Assembly: GCF_014132355.1 (NCBI RefSeq)
Contig: NZ_BLZO01000069.1
Location: 24,542-88,541 of the forward strand
DNA: 64,000 nucleotides
Reading direction: 5' to 3'
Source of the DNA: Okeania sp. KiyG1
GTDB taxonomy: Bacteria; Cyanobacteriota; Cyanobacteriia; Cyanobacteriales; Microcoleaceae
In this document: positions 10,088 to 19,859 of the stretch, in pieces
Layout: each line of letters starts with the position of its first letter
Position numbering within the stretch: position 1 is the first letter of the stretch
Position numbers and translations under genes: made by a program
Notes under the pieces: generated by a model
Seen by the model: the letters and a program-made list of their open reading frames with translations, nothing else
Told to the model about the DNA's origin: nothing
Databases searched by the model: none

Positions 10088-10200
10088 TAGACATCTCCAA
10101 TAATAAAAAATCAAATCAATTATCGCACTCTTATTTATCAATTCTTTCCCCCTACTGCCTACTTTCTACTGCCTACTCCCTCTTTTGGTGGAGATGTCTA
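10088..10200. mobile_element. F2 MITE-like element, copy A
   Basis: 113 bp bounded by perfect 11-bp inverted repeats TAGACATCTCC (10088-10098) and GGAGATGTCTA (10190-10200). The inside is AT-rich with ACTGCCTACT repeats. Another copy is at 35065-35163 and a degenerate one at about 7203-7297. It has no coding capacity, so it is a probable non-autonomous transposon ending 57 bp before the RNase III start. Confidence 0.65.
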
Positions 10201-10256
10201 TTCCTAAATTTTAAAAGTAAACAAATAAATTGGGAGATACCAAAACCATCCAAACA

Positions 10257-10994
10257 ATGACTCAAATATATCATCCTCGCCAAAAGCAACTTCAATCTCT
10301 AATCAAAAAATTATCTATACCTCAACAAGCAGCAATAAAATGGAATTTACTAGATTTGGCTTTAACCCATTCTACAGTTTCCTCAACACATAACTATGAA
10401 CAATTAGAGTTTGTAGGTGATGCAGTAGTACGACTGGTAGCTGCCGAGTTACTATTTGAAAAATATTCAAATTACCCAGTAGGAGAATTTGCTGCCATTC
10501 GTTCTATTTTGGTGAGCGATCGCTCTCTAGCACAAATTGCCAATAAGTATGGGTGGAGTCGTTATTTACTGGTATCTAAAAGTGCGGCAGGGGATCGAGC
10601 TGGAGAAGAATCACGAATAGCAGATTCTTTTGAAGCTGTTTTAGCTGCTCTTTATTTAAGCACTAATAGCTTAGAATTAATTCGCCCCTGGTTAGACTCT
10701 CACTTTGAAATCTTAATCGCAGAAATTCGCAGTGACCCAGCTAGGCAAAATTATAAAGCAGCTCTCCAAGAATGGACTCAAGGTCATTACAAAACACTGC
10801 CAAATTATCAAGTTGAGGAAACAAATAAGATTCATGGCGATCGTGGACGTTTCTTTGCAGAAGTTTGGTTTAAAGATAAGAAACTTGGCATGGGTAAGGG
10901 ACCATCAATTAAAGCTGCGGAACAAGCTGCAGCTAAATCTGCTTTGAATAAATTGAAAGCTCACAGTTTTGAACAGTTAGATGATCTACTTTAG
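10257..10994 (+). CDS. rnc: Ribonuclease III
   Basis: 245 residues from the ATG at 10257; a TTG at 10230 in the same frame would add 9 residues. The RNase III signature reads YEQLEFVGDAVVRL, with Glu48, Glu51 and Asp55. The second metal-site pair is in IADSFEAVLAALY (Asp123, Glu126), matching E. coli Asp114/Glu117. The C-terminal double-stranded RNA-binding domain covers roughly residues 155-240 and ends KAAEQAAAKSALNKL. All catalytic residues are present, so it should cleave dsRNA in rRNA and mRNA maturation. Cyanobacteria often carry several RNase III paralogues; which one this is cannot be told here. Confidence 0.9.
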   Translation: MTQIYHPRQKQLQSLIKKLSIPQQAAIKWNLLDLALTHSTVSSTHNYEQLEFVGDAVVRLVAAELLFEKYSNYPVGEFAAIRSILVSDRSLAQIANKYGWSRYLLVSKSAAGDRAGEESRIADSFEAVLAALYLSTNSLELIRPWLDSHFEILIAEIRSDPARQNYKAALQEWTQGHYKTLPNYQVEETNKIHGDRGRFFAEVWFKDKKLGMGKGPSIKAAEQAAAKSALNKLKAHSFEQLDDLL

Positions 10995-11972
10995 TACCTG
11001 ACAGATAAAATTTTTCATAGTAGTTAATACTTACCAGTTTTGAAAACCAGGTGAATAATAACACTGATAGGTTTTGACTTGTTATTAGCAGTCAAATCAA
11101 ATCTATCAAAAATGGAGCTTTAATGAATAGATAGGTAGATGTATTCTGTATAGATAGGATCGGCTTTTTAATCGCTAAATTATCGGGACTCGATCTCAAT
11201 CAAGTTGCATAAAGCTAACGCACATTGAATCTAGTATAACTACTACTCATGCCACTTGGATGAATATTTGCTATAAATCTTGATTCTGTCTGTAATATCA
11301 TGTCCGGATAATTAACCATAGAACTCCGTTCCGCTTACGCGACCAAAAAACTTCCTATTTCTTCTTCTTTACTGGCGTTGCTGAATTAAGGTATGATTAT
11401 AGAAAAGTAGCGATCGCGCTCACTATAAAATAATTTGTATTATTTGAATAAGGAGTTGGCACATCTCTAAATTTTAGAAGCGTGAATTAATAATTGAATA
11501 GAATATTTGAGCATTTATTCAGATTTAGAATAGCAAAGAGTTTGACAATGTAACCTTGCTAAATAATGTTTTAATCTAGTATTTCCGGCATTGCATAATT
11601 GCGGGATGATTTTGTCACCAGAGCAGAAACCATAATCCCCGTGTCCCCGTGGAGCGCCGAAATCATCCCAGTATTCAGCAACGCCTCTTTACTTCCGTTC
11701 TTAGAAACCCACGATTATCTATATAAATCTATGATTTTCTCTAATTAACCATAATCCCCAATTCCAAGCGTGACGAGCTACACCTGCGTGTTTAGCCAGT
11801 AATGTTTTTTGCTGCTTATTTGGGTGTAATTCAGTATGATATCCAAGTAGCATAAACAGATCATACCAGATTTTTATAGATAATACCAGATTTTAGCCAA
11901 CAGTTACAAGCCCTCCTGACTCCTGACTCCTTAGTCGTTTATTTATAACTGTTCAACGGGACATGATATAAA
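10995..11972. other. Spacer with F7 and F3 repeats
   Basis: About 980 bp without a credible gene. It holds a short F7 copy (about 11296-11370), an F3 left end (GGCGTTGCTGAATTA, about 11374-11388), a full F3 element at 11587-11685, and a CTCCTGACTCCTGA tract close to an F7 end near 11955. Confidence 0.5.
11587..11685. mobile_element. F3 MITE-like element
   Basis: A 99-bp unit whose ends are extended inverted repeats: GGCATTGCATAATTGCGGGA on the left against CCCAGTATTCAGCAACGCC on the right. The conserved core is GGCGTTGC...GGGATGAT / ATCATCCC...GCAACGCC. Related full units are inserted in the satellite at 28740-28852 and 29527-29644. Confidence 0.6.
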
Positions 11973-12692
11973 TCAACGCAATGCAAAATCAGAGCGTAAT
12001 CTCAAGTCTAAATCTTCTTCTGGACGAATCACGACAACCTCAGCTTTTTCCCGACCCAATAATACTCCAGCTAAAGCACCCAAACCAGCACCAGCTAATA
12101 CTCTTTCTGTAGCAATTACTTTATCCCCAGTAATACCAGATAGTAAAGTAGCAGCAGCACCACCCACAGCGGCACCCTTCAAAATATCTCCAGCATCAGC
12201 ACCCTTTCTAATTTGTTCAGTATCGGTAACTACCCTAGAAATAGCGTCAAAACGAAACCTTCTGCGACCGCTGATAATTAACTGTTCGGCCAAAAATTGA
12301 GTACCATCTGAAACAGGTTGTAGTTGACCTTCTATGAGACTGCCAGAGGGTATGATTACTCTTCCTTGAACATCTCGAATATCTTGTGCTACTGTTAGCC
12401 TTAATCTCATAGATTCATCTGGACTCAGAACTATTTTTTCTGCTTCCTCATATTCGACAGGTATAAGTGTTCCTGCTGGTATTCGTGCTACAGAAAACTG
12501 TCTTTGTTGGTTATTAGAAAACTGTCTTTGTTGGTTATTAGGAAATTGCCTTTGTTGGTTCCCAATAAATGTTCTTCGCCGATAAAATTGAGCCATAGCA
12601 GGATTTGAAATTAGGGGTGTTGCTGTGGCTAATGTCATACCTAAAGTTAATAATAAAGATGTTCCGAAATGCCATTTTTTTGAATTAAACAT
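11973..12692 (-). CDS. Exported glycine-zipper protein, function unknown
   Basis: 239 residues. A signal peptide (1-34, cleavage likely after AMA) is followed by three tandem NNQQRQF-type octapeptides (about residues 44-67). Next comes a beta-rich domain starting ARIPAGTLIPVEYEEAEK, with a PSGSLIEGQLQP strand pair. The latter resembles domains that set aside periplasmic proteins such as the TrbI/VirB10 C-terminal region. The C-terminal part has a glycine-zipper stretch (GAAVGGAAATLLSGITG, then AGAGLGALAGVLLG) that could insert in a membrane. Probably periplasmic or outer-membrane associated. The gene is monocistronic. Confidence 0.7.
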   Translation of the reverse strand: MFNSKKWHFGTSLLLTLGMTLATATPLISNPAMAQFYRRRTFIGNQQRQFPNNQQRQFSNNQQRQFSVARIPAGTLIPVEYEEAEKIVLSPDESMRLRLTVAQDIRDVQGRVIIPSGSLIEGQLQPVSDGTQFLAEQLIISGRRRFRFDAISRVVTDTEQIRKGADAGDILKGAAVGGAAATLLSGITGDKVIATERVLAGAGLGALAGVLLGREKAEVVVIRPEEDLDLRLRSDFALR

Positions 12693-12930
12693 AGGTAATA
12701 TTCTCCAAATAGAAAATTTTCAGTAGTGTAATAAATATCTGGTTAGATATATAGTAGGGAACAAGGAACAGTTAGAAAAACATTTCCTAGTATTCGATTC
12801 ATTATCAGTAATTCTCCTAACCAATTCTTTCTTAGCTATAGCAGTGCAACCTCAGCTATTTAAATTTTTAAGGTCAGGGAAAATTACTAAACTTTTTGTA
12901 TTACAAGATTTTTGATTCCCTGTTATTTGC

Positions 12931-13884
12931 CTACATAGTAATAGCTTTCAAGGCTAAAATTCCTGCACCATAAGCAGGTTGATGTCGAGGCCAGATAATT
13001 TTCGCAGCAGGAGCGATCGCTATGATGGAGTCTTCAAATTTACCGCGAAAATTAATTATGCTCTTCCAGATATTTCCAATAGTAACAACCTCAAAAGTTT
13101 CGTGAGGCTGAAATAAGGTAGATATCACAATTTTTGTAGCTACGCTTAACTCCTCTACAGCATCGTGGATAATTTTTTTAGCCACCTTATCTCCCTTATC
13201 TGCGGCTGTGGAGACAATAGGAGCAAGTGCTGCTATCTGTGTTGGACCCCATCCACGACGATAGACTACTTCTATTAGACCTTCAATATTACTCAGGCCC
13301 AGATATGCTTGAAAATCTGTAATTAGAGTTGTGGGTAATTCACGTCCATCATCAGCTTTCAATACTGCTTGTAAACCCCGAATAGCTATATTATAACCAC
13401 TACCTTCGTCTCCTAACAGATAGCCCCAACCACCAACTCGTTTAGTTAACCCCTGACTATTTTGGCCGAATACTTGAGAACCTGTACCTGCCATAGCCAC
13501 AATACCTACAGAATGGCCAATACCACCGACCAGAGCGATCGGGCTATCGCTACAAATAATTATTGTATTTGGCTGTAATGCCCATTTTATCGGAATATTA
13601 GTAATAATTTCTTGGAGGAAATTTTTTACTACTCGAATATCTCCAGGTCTTCCTACTCCTGCTAAACCAAGACAAATTCCAGAAATTGGTTGATGGTTAT
13701 TACTATTACTAACTGCTTGAGTAATAGCGGTTTGAATCGAATTTTTTGCTACTTCAATTCCTACGCTCTGATAATTTGAAGGACCGCTTTTACTACTACC
13801 AAGAATTTGATAATTTTCATCCATTAAAACGGCTTCTGTTTTGGTACCACCGCCATCAATTCCTAAAACATTCACTTTTTTCAT
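12931..13884 (-). CDS. BadF/BadG/BcrA/BcrD-type ATPase, N-acetylglucosamine kinase-like
   Basis: 317 residues of the ASKHA sugar-kinase fold. The phosphate-1 loop is GIDGGGTKTEAVL (residues 8-20), and the phosphate-2/adenosine elements are seen as GTGSQVFG and GDEGSGYNIAIRGL. Length and motif order fit the eukaryotic-type GlcNAc kinase/BadF family, which phosphorylates amino sugars during peptidoglycan or chitin recycling. The exact sugar is not determinable. The ATG at 13884 starts right at the first beta strand. It shares direction with the glycine-zipper gene downstream, but a 238-bp spacer argues against an operon. Confidence 0.8.
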   Translation of the reverse strand: MKKVNVLGIDGGGTKTEAVLMDENYQILGSSKSGPSNYQSVGIEVAKNSIQTAITQAVSNSNNHQPISGICLGLAGVGRPGDIRVVKNFLQEIITNIPIKWALQPNTIIICSDSPIALVGGIGHSVGIVAMAGTGSQVFGQNSQGLTKRVGGWGYLLGDEGSGYNIAIRGLQAVLKADDGRELPTTLITDFQAYLGLSNIEGLIEVVYRRGWGPTQIAALAPIVSTAADKGDKVAKKIIHDAVEELSVATKIVISTLFQPHETFEVVTIGNIWKSIINFRGKFEDSIIAIAPAAKIIWPRHQPAYGAGILALKAITM

Positions 13885-14677
13885 GTTCTTCTATATATTA
13901 TAATTACTATTATTATTAGACATATATATAAAATAGGGAACAGGAAACAATAATATAGTATATAGTGGTATTAATTGATAATTTATACCAATTTGATAAG
14001 TGTTTGTTACAGATAGTAGAAGTAAGAAAGAAGGAAGAAGGAAGAAGGAAGAAGGAAGAAGGAAGAAGGAAGAAGGAAGAAGAAGAAAATATTTAAAAAA
14101 GGTAAAAAATAGATAGAACTATCTCTAATGAAGGATCGCCACTATTTTTAAACATATTTTATCGAGAGGCACTTTTTATAGAATTATTTTTTCAAATTGA
14201 ATTGGTATTATAGATAATAATTTATTTTTTAAAATTTTTGGAGAAGTCTATTTATCTAATTTGGAGGCAGGAAAAACTTTAAAATCAAATTATTATAATC
14301 AGACAAAAATTATCACAAGTAGTCATTTCAGTTATCAGTTACCAGTTATCAGTACCTCTGCCTGTTTGCACAGCATGACCTAGGAAAGTCAGAGGCTTGA
14401 AATACTGAACTTTATTTTTTTAATCCCCTTGTAGAGCGGTAGCTCGCGGCGCAGCCAAGGGGAGGTTTGAAACCTTATTTTTTGGTCAAAATAAATTTAT
14501 TTTTTATTCAGCTTGACAGGAATGAAATGTAAAAGTTAGTATCAAAAGTGATGAAGCAGGTGATATAGGGTTTCTCAGCCTAATGAGGTACACCTATTTT
14601 TATTTGTATTCTGTTCCCTATTTCCTGTGCCTTAAAACCAACGAATAACAGTACATCACCAGCATGGGAATTGCTAT
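13885..14677. other. Spacer with F4, microsatellite and F6 repeats
   Basis: An F4-like element spans about 13984-14209 (ATACCAATTT ... AATTGGTAT). It encloses a GGAAGAA microsatellite (about 14025-14088). A stretch at 14262-14325 is repeated at about 16013-16083. An F6 unit (TTTCAGTTATCAG ... GAGGCTTGAAATA ... TTTTTTGGTCAAA) covers about 14325-14490. No gene was seen. Confidence 0.5.
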
Positions 14678-15679
14678 ATGACTAATAGTTGCATAGTTAA
14701 AAGTAACATGAATATTTATTTTGGACAAGATCGAACCTTCTGCATTTCAACCATAGATGAAATTAATTTGTACCTCAAAATTCCTATTCTAGAAGGGCGA
14801 TCGATTATTCATTACTCTAGCAAATTAGGAAAAAAATACAGCGAGCAAGGCTTTCATCTGCTACAAACAAAATCACAACTAATAGGCGCTTCCACTGTAC
14901 CGATAACATATCCTCTAAACGAATTTGTATACAAAACATATTTAAGTTTGCTAGAGCTGACCCAAGACTGGAATTTATGTCGAATTTGGAATTATGTTCC
15001 CTACATTAATGATGAAAGTAGGGGTGATTAACTGTTAAACTTAAACCGTAGAAAATAGTTGTAAAATTTACACTCATTGTTGTAATATTAAATAGGTAAC
15101 AATAAATTATCAAGCGTTAGCGAGTGAATGCAACTTGTTGATAGACATATTATTAACCGAACACATAACTTTTGGCGAGTTTGTGATGAATTAGCCAATA
15201 AGATCGAAAAACTTGTATAATTTGGCTAATTATTATTGTCGTCAGCATTTTTTCCAGTCCTCAAAAAGCCTGGATTTAACTAAGCTGTACCACGCCACCA
15301 AAGATAGCGATGCTTATAGAGCATTACCAACTAAAGTATCAAAACAAATAATCAAATGCTTGGTTGCCACTTGGCGTAGTTATTTTCAGGCAATGGACAT
15401 GAGTCTCTGGGCAAAGGCAATATTGACAAACAGTTTGAGGTAACTCTAGATAACATGAAACTGGTGTTTGAACGTATGGGGTTTAATCCAGGACTTCCAG
15501 ACCCAATACTTTACGATCGTACCTTCACCATTTACCTCCGCCATCCTTCTGATTTGCCTGTTGTTCAACAGATGGTTAAGAAAAATTTCCCTGCTGCTGA
15601 TAGACTTATCTATTTGCATTCGGATATATGCCGCTCAGAACTAGACATTGAAATTGAAGCCATCATTACTGAAAAATAG
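14678..15679 (+). pseudogene. Chorismatase (FkbO/Hyg5-like), interrupted
   Basis: The N-terminal piece (14678-15031) ends in CRIWNYVPYINDE, matching the WNYV..IN motif of chorismatases. The C-terminal piece (about 15395-15679) reads GHESLGKGNIDKQFEVTLDN, then YLRHPSDLPVVQQ and LHSDICRSELDIEIEA. This matches the RidA-like C-terminal half of FkbO/Hyg5, which convert chorismate to dihydroxycyclohexadiene- or 3-hydroxybenzoate-type starter acids. About 95 residues of the middle are missing, and in their place sits a TnpB fragment. The gene is dead as read. A broken flavin monooxygenase follows within ~20 bp, suggesting a lost biosynthetic operon. Confidence 0.75.
15128..15394 (+). mobile_element. 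TnpB N-terminal fragment inside the chorismatase gene
   Basis: From the ATG at 15128 the frame reads MQLVDRHIINRTHNFWRVCD. After a one-base slip near 15210 it continues as NLYNLANYYCRQHFFQSSK and ALPTKVSKQIIKCL. This is the N-terminal region of IS891/IS1341-type TnpB of the IS200/IS605 superfamily. The catalytic RuvC part is absent, and the chorismatase frame resumes at about 15395. No complete right end is visible, so this is a deletion remnant rather than an active insertion. Confidence 0.7.
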
Positions 15680-15700
15680 CAGACCATAACTATCCTGCAA

Positions 15701-16294
15701 TTGAGCTACCCGATTTTATCCTTTATCAACTCTAAAAACAAAATAGAATTTGGTTTACAGTTTTTTCCCGATGTTAGCCCTCAACAGAAGTCAGGATCAC
15801 AGTATTTTAACGAAGCTCTCCATCTGGTAAGTCTGTGCGACAAACTTAATTATACTAATGTTCGGATTGTCGAACACTACTCCCCTACTCCCCCACTCCC
15901 CCACTCCCAACTATACAATAACTATTCAACCGGATTCTATATTAGGAGTGGGTTGACTCCTACCCTCACCCATAAGACTTTTTTAGCAAATCCTAATTAT
16001 TATCTACCCACTTTGGAGGCAGAAAAAATTTTGGTATTACAAACAAACTATTCCTACCAGACAAAAATTATCACAAATAGTCAGGATGAGCCGTATCTAA
16101 CTCCAGAATTTCAATATGTTCTATCTGGCTTAATTATGAAGCTGAAAAATTCTCAATTAAGAGACTTTCTGATTGATAAAATCCTTGGGGATACAAAGCA
16201 AAATATTAAATCTGATGTAACCAAGCTAGAAATATTTGAAAAATCTCGACCTCCCCGTTTAGGAGCATTCTATACTTCTGAGAATTACGAATGA
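15701..16294 (+). pseudogene. Luciferase-like (LLM-class) flavin monooxygenase remnant
   Basis: The first ~65 residues (IEFGLQFFPDVS, then FNEALHLVSLCDKLNYTNV, then RIVEHY) fit the N-terminal barrel of flavin-dependent LLM monooxygenases found in natural-product clusters. The reading frame then runs into a CCCCCACT microsatellite and the right end of an F1 repeat (about 15941-16005), so the barrel is not completed. The rest of the frame (from about 16080) is not recognisable and may be another remnant. It begins ~20 bp after the chorismatase remnant on the same strand, which suggests former co-transcription. Confidence 0.5.
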
Positions 16295-16682
16295 AAATTT
16301 TATGGCAAATAATAGTTTATATGCATTAACTCCTATTTATTCTAATTTTCAAAAGGAAAACTGGGAAAATATTTTAATTTACACGGAACGCTTACTCAAC
16401 TCGAAATTATATTTATGTCTAGCGTATCAGATGAATATTATTAGAAAAATCCCAAGCAGCAACCTCAAATCAAAGTTAGTGATTTAAAAAGATTACCTTT
16501 TTGGCTGGATAAAAAAGTTTATTTTTTGAAAAAATTATTAGTCTCAATCCTATAGCCTACATTTCGCACGACAAAATGTAGTACATAAAGAGGAGAAAAC
16601 TTGAATAAGTATTTAGACTCAAGAAAAAAACACCTCAAACTGTAATTCTAGATCGGGAGGTGAAGATACAAAAGAGGAGAAA
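16295..16682. other. Decayed sequence, no intact gene
   Basis: It includes a 61-residue frame (16302-16487) with no recognised family, probably part of the same degraded gene cluster. The last ~120 bp (ATTTCGCACGACAAAATGTA and following) are probably the left flank of the IS1634-type transposase remnant. Confidence 0.35.
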
Positions 16683-16995
16683 ATGTCAATAGAAGTGACT
16701 AATGTAGACCCAGATCGGATTGGTAGCAGGAATTATTGATGAAATTGGTATAGAAAAGAAAATTAATCTATTACCTAAATAACACGGGAGCATGAAAGCC
16801 ATCGTCTTTTAAGCGATGGATGAAAGGCAACTCGTCGGATTTTAATCCGAAGTATTTTATTTTACCGAAAAGCGACGTTTAAGCTCCCCCGTGTTTGAAC
16901 CGGGATATGAAAACAAGGGAGTTGTTTGGACTAGACAATTTTAGCTGCCCTCTGTTACTATAATAGACAATAACTTTTCAGTCTGCCCGTTTCCA

Positions 16996-18243
16996 ATGTA
17001 CTCTTGCCAGAAAGTTTTAGTAAATAAAAATTCTGAATTAATTGCTATCTTAAAATTCTTGTGCGAAGAATCTCACAAGCTAACTAACATGGGAATATAT
17101 TATGGCAGACAATTATATTTTAAGTCTCACAAAACCTTGGGTAAGTATGACTTGGAAAAAGTCTATAAAAACAACTATCACTATAAAGTTTTATATTCAC
17201 TCTTCAGCACAACAAATATTGAGAACTGTAGCTGAATCATTTAGGTCTTATTATAGTATAATTAAAGCTTATAGTTCAGGTAAAATCTCAGATAAACCAA
17301 GGATTCCTAACTACAGAAAAAAAGGGGGAATGGCTACAGTAAGTTACCCCAAGCAAGCATTAAAACTTAAAGATAATCAAATTAGAGTACCATTAGGCAA
17401 TACCTGTAAACGCTGGTTTGGAATAGATTGCTTTTTAATTCCAATGCCTAGTATAAGAGCATTTTCTACTCTCAAGGAACTGAGAATATTACCCATAAAT
17501 AGATGCTTTACCCAAGAATTTGTCTATGAAAAAGAAGTAGTAGTTAAACCTCAATTAAATCAAGACAATGTATTAGGAATAGACCATGGTGTAAATAATT
17601 GGTTAGCCTGTGTATCTAATGTTGGTACTAGCTTAATCCTAGATGGTAAACATCTCAAATCAATGAATCGTTGGTACAACAAACAAGTATCAACCATTAA
17701 AGAAAATCAACCTTTAGGATTTTGGTCAAATAGGCTAGCTTCTATTACTGAAAAACGTAACCGCCAAATGCGATTTGGGTATAAATAAAGCAGCAAGAAT
17801 AGTAATTAATCATTGCTTAAAAATTCTATTGGTACAATTGTATTTGGTTGGAATAAATGTCAGAAAAATCAAATAGAATTAGGAAAGAAAAGTAATTCAG
17901 AATTTGTACCAATTCCCACAGCTAGACTCTTTGAAAGAATAGCTCAGTTGTGCGATGAATATGGAATAATATTTATAGAAACCGAAGAAAGTTATACTTG
18001 TAGGGGCGAATGGCATTCGCCCCTTCATTTTTAGATGGTGACTATCTACCTAATTATGGTGAGAAACCCAATGATTGGAAACCTAAGTCTTTCAGACAAG
18101 CTTCGCTAACAGGAAAAAGAATAAAGCGTGGTTTGTATAGAACAGGTGATAATTTGTGTGTGAATGCAGACTGTAATGGAGCTGCAAATATCATCACAAA
18201 AGTAAGCAGAAAGTTAAGTTTAGACGCTATGCCGACTGTGTAG
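16996..18243 (+). pseudogene. tnpB: tnpB (RNA-guided nuclease), frameshifted
   Basis: The frames 16996-17235, ~17210-17788, ~17785-18000 and 18010-18243 together make one IS891/IS1341-type TnpB. RuvC landmarks are visible: GIDHGVNNWLA (first Asp), IIFIETEESYT (Glu) and CVNADCNGAANI (last Asp). The basic helix region is YRKKGGMATVSYPKQALKL. At least two frameshifts (near 17215 and 17780) and a palindromic insertion (GGGGCGAATGGCATTCGCCC, near 18003-18024) break it. No zinc-ribbon cysteine pair is present, as in this subgroup. It is not functional as read. Confidence 0.8.
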
Positions 18244-18371
18244 GGGCACTTTGACTTGTCCCCAGAGAGCGTATCTTTGGTCAGCTAAGAAGAAACGGAG
18301 CAACAGAGATTTATCCTGTTGCGTAGTATCTGCGCTTGTTTCCCCTCGGCTTCAGCCAGGGGAGTAGTCAA
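18244..18371 (+). ncRNA. Putative omegaRNA/right end of the TnpB element
   Basis: The segment just downstream of tnpB holds two hairpins (GGGGCACTTTGACTTGTCCCC and CCCCTCGGCTTCAGCCAGGGG) and ends at the element border. In TnpB systems the 3' transcript plus right end gives the guide RNA scaffold, with the guide taken from flanking DNA. Assigned by position and structure only. Confidence 0.4.
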
Positions 18372-18910
18372 TTGGAGAACAGTTACCAGAAAAAATTACA
18401 GGGAGTCAAGCAGTCAAAGGAATACTTTTAAATGGGTTAGGTAAGGTTTCATCTCCATTATACTTATTTAGTCGATTTTTTCAGAGGAAAGCAATAGAAC
18501 ATTTAATTGCCCAAGGGGTGAAAGCAGAGTATTTTAACAACGATGATAGATTATTGTTGAGTATTAGACCAACTTTATCGCACAGGATTAAATCAGATTT
18601 TCATGTCTGTGGTGGAGCGAAGCAGTGAAAATTTATCAACTAGAAACAAGCACAGTCCACCTAGATTCCGGTTCCCGATCATGTTCATGGAGATTATCAA
18701 AGACTTGAAGATGAATCCACAGAAGATATAGAACCAAAAACTGTGAAAATCACTTATGGATATTCGAGAGATAAAGGACCTGACTTAAAACAATTTCTGA
18801 TGGATTTAATTTGTACGAACGACGGAGATGTGCCATTCTGGATGAGAATTGGGTCGGGAAATGAATCTCGACCAAAAACAATTTGTAAAAGCCATGAAAG
18901 AGTTTAAAAG

Positions 18911-19859
18911 TCAGTTAAATTTTTTTATCCCCTCAGTTCAAACACGGGGGCCTTCAACGTTGCTTTTCGGTCAAATAAAATACATCGGATTATAACAAGA
19001 TTCTCAAATAATAACTTATATATTTCAACAGAAAAATATTAATTTTCTGACAACTTATAACTGATAACCGAAATAACTCCTTCTTCTTTTTTATAAGACT
19101 ATAAAATACTTTGACATTAATTAAACTTATAATTAATTGATTAACATATTTATAATTTAAACTAATTTTGGCAAAAAAGTTCAAATGAGCTATCGAAGAC
19201 CATATTTTAGGGAAAAATCACGATTTTGCCCCTGTATGAGCAATCTTTTCATAAACGCTACAAGTATTGATATGCAATAAATACAGGATTTTTGCTTATC
19301 GCTCAATTTTGATCTATATTGATAACAAGTCTGTCGCTCTGCGTAGGTGCTTATTAAAATGAAAAAGGGCATTAGCGAGTGGGAGTGCGATCGCGTACTA
19401 TCACAAAATGGTATTGATAAGATTGATAACTTTTTCTACCATTTCATATTGATAAAAATTTCGACCATAAAAACTGCTGAATAAGTGCCAAAACCTATTC
19501 AGCCATCCTGAAAAGTAATAGAAAAATTACACCTATAGCTAAGAAAAAATTGGTGAGAACTTATGCAGATGATAAACCTTAGACTAGGAAATATTTTTCC
19601 GACTATTCCCTATTCCCTGGTAAGCATTAAGCTATTAGCTGTCAGCTCGAGCGCAACAAGAGTCTCTCCTCAAAAACAGTGTTTAAATTAACAACTGACT
19701 TTAAGGGCAAGGGAGCCAACTTTTGTAGTAAGAAAATTAATAAAGCTTTTATCCTAAACTAGAAGCAATAGCTGATAGCTGAAGTCCGCAGTTACGACCA
19801 TAGAAGGCTGGCTGACGGCTGTTTGCGCAGCATTCCGTAGGAAATGCTTACATTCCCTG
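18911..19859. other. Spacer with an orphan TnpB-element end
   Basis: At about 18928-18986 there is an inverted, diverged copy of the left-end segment seen at 16850-16910 (TTCAAACACGGGGG ... TTGCTTTTCGGTCAAATAAAATAC), in opposite orientation to the neighbouring element. The rest (18990-19859) is AT-rich with short spurious frames and an F8 palindrome near 19826-19850. Confidence 0.5.

Larger units (their letters stand above)
16783..18371 (+). mobile_element. IS200/IS605-type TnpB element (no tnpA), inserted in IS1634 transposase
   Basis: The left end has nested hairpins: CCATCG...CGATGG, TCGGATTTTAATCCGA and a pairing of CACGGGAG with CTCCCCCGTG (16789-16904). The right end (about 18240-18371) has CCCCTCGGCTTCAGCCAGGGG and finishes GGGGAGTAGTCAA. 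Only a broken tnpB lies between, so mobilisation would need TnpA in trans. The other TnpB element of this window also ends in ...GTCAA (62648). The nesting shows it arrived after the IS1634 copy. Confidence 0.7.
16683..18910 (+). pseudogene. IS1634-family transposase, split by a TnpB element
   Basis: The 5' part (16683 to about 16780) encodes VTNVDPDRI and, after a frameshift near 16717, LVAGIIDEIGIEKKINLLP. The 3' part (about 18372-18910) encodes IGEQLPEKITGSQAVKG, LNGLGKVSSPLYLFSRFF and KAIEHLIAQGVKAEYFN. After further frameshifts it gives HVHGDYQRLEDE and KITYGYSRDKGPDLKQF. These are successive landmarks of IS1634/DDE transposases. A TnpB element occupies 16783-18371. The DDE core is truncated, so the gene is inactive. 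Confidence 0.8.

Noticed and set aside
9878-10141. 87-residue reverse frame next to RNase III
   Set aside because: Overlaps the F2 MITE and simple repeats; unlikely gene.
19190-19372. 60-residue reverse frame near the orphan TnpB end
   Set aside because: No start context or recognised motif; sequence between decayed elements.
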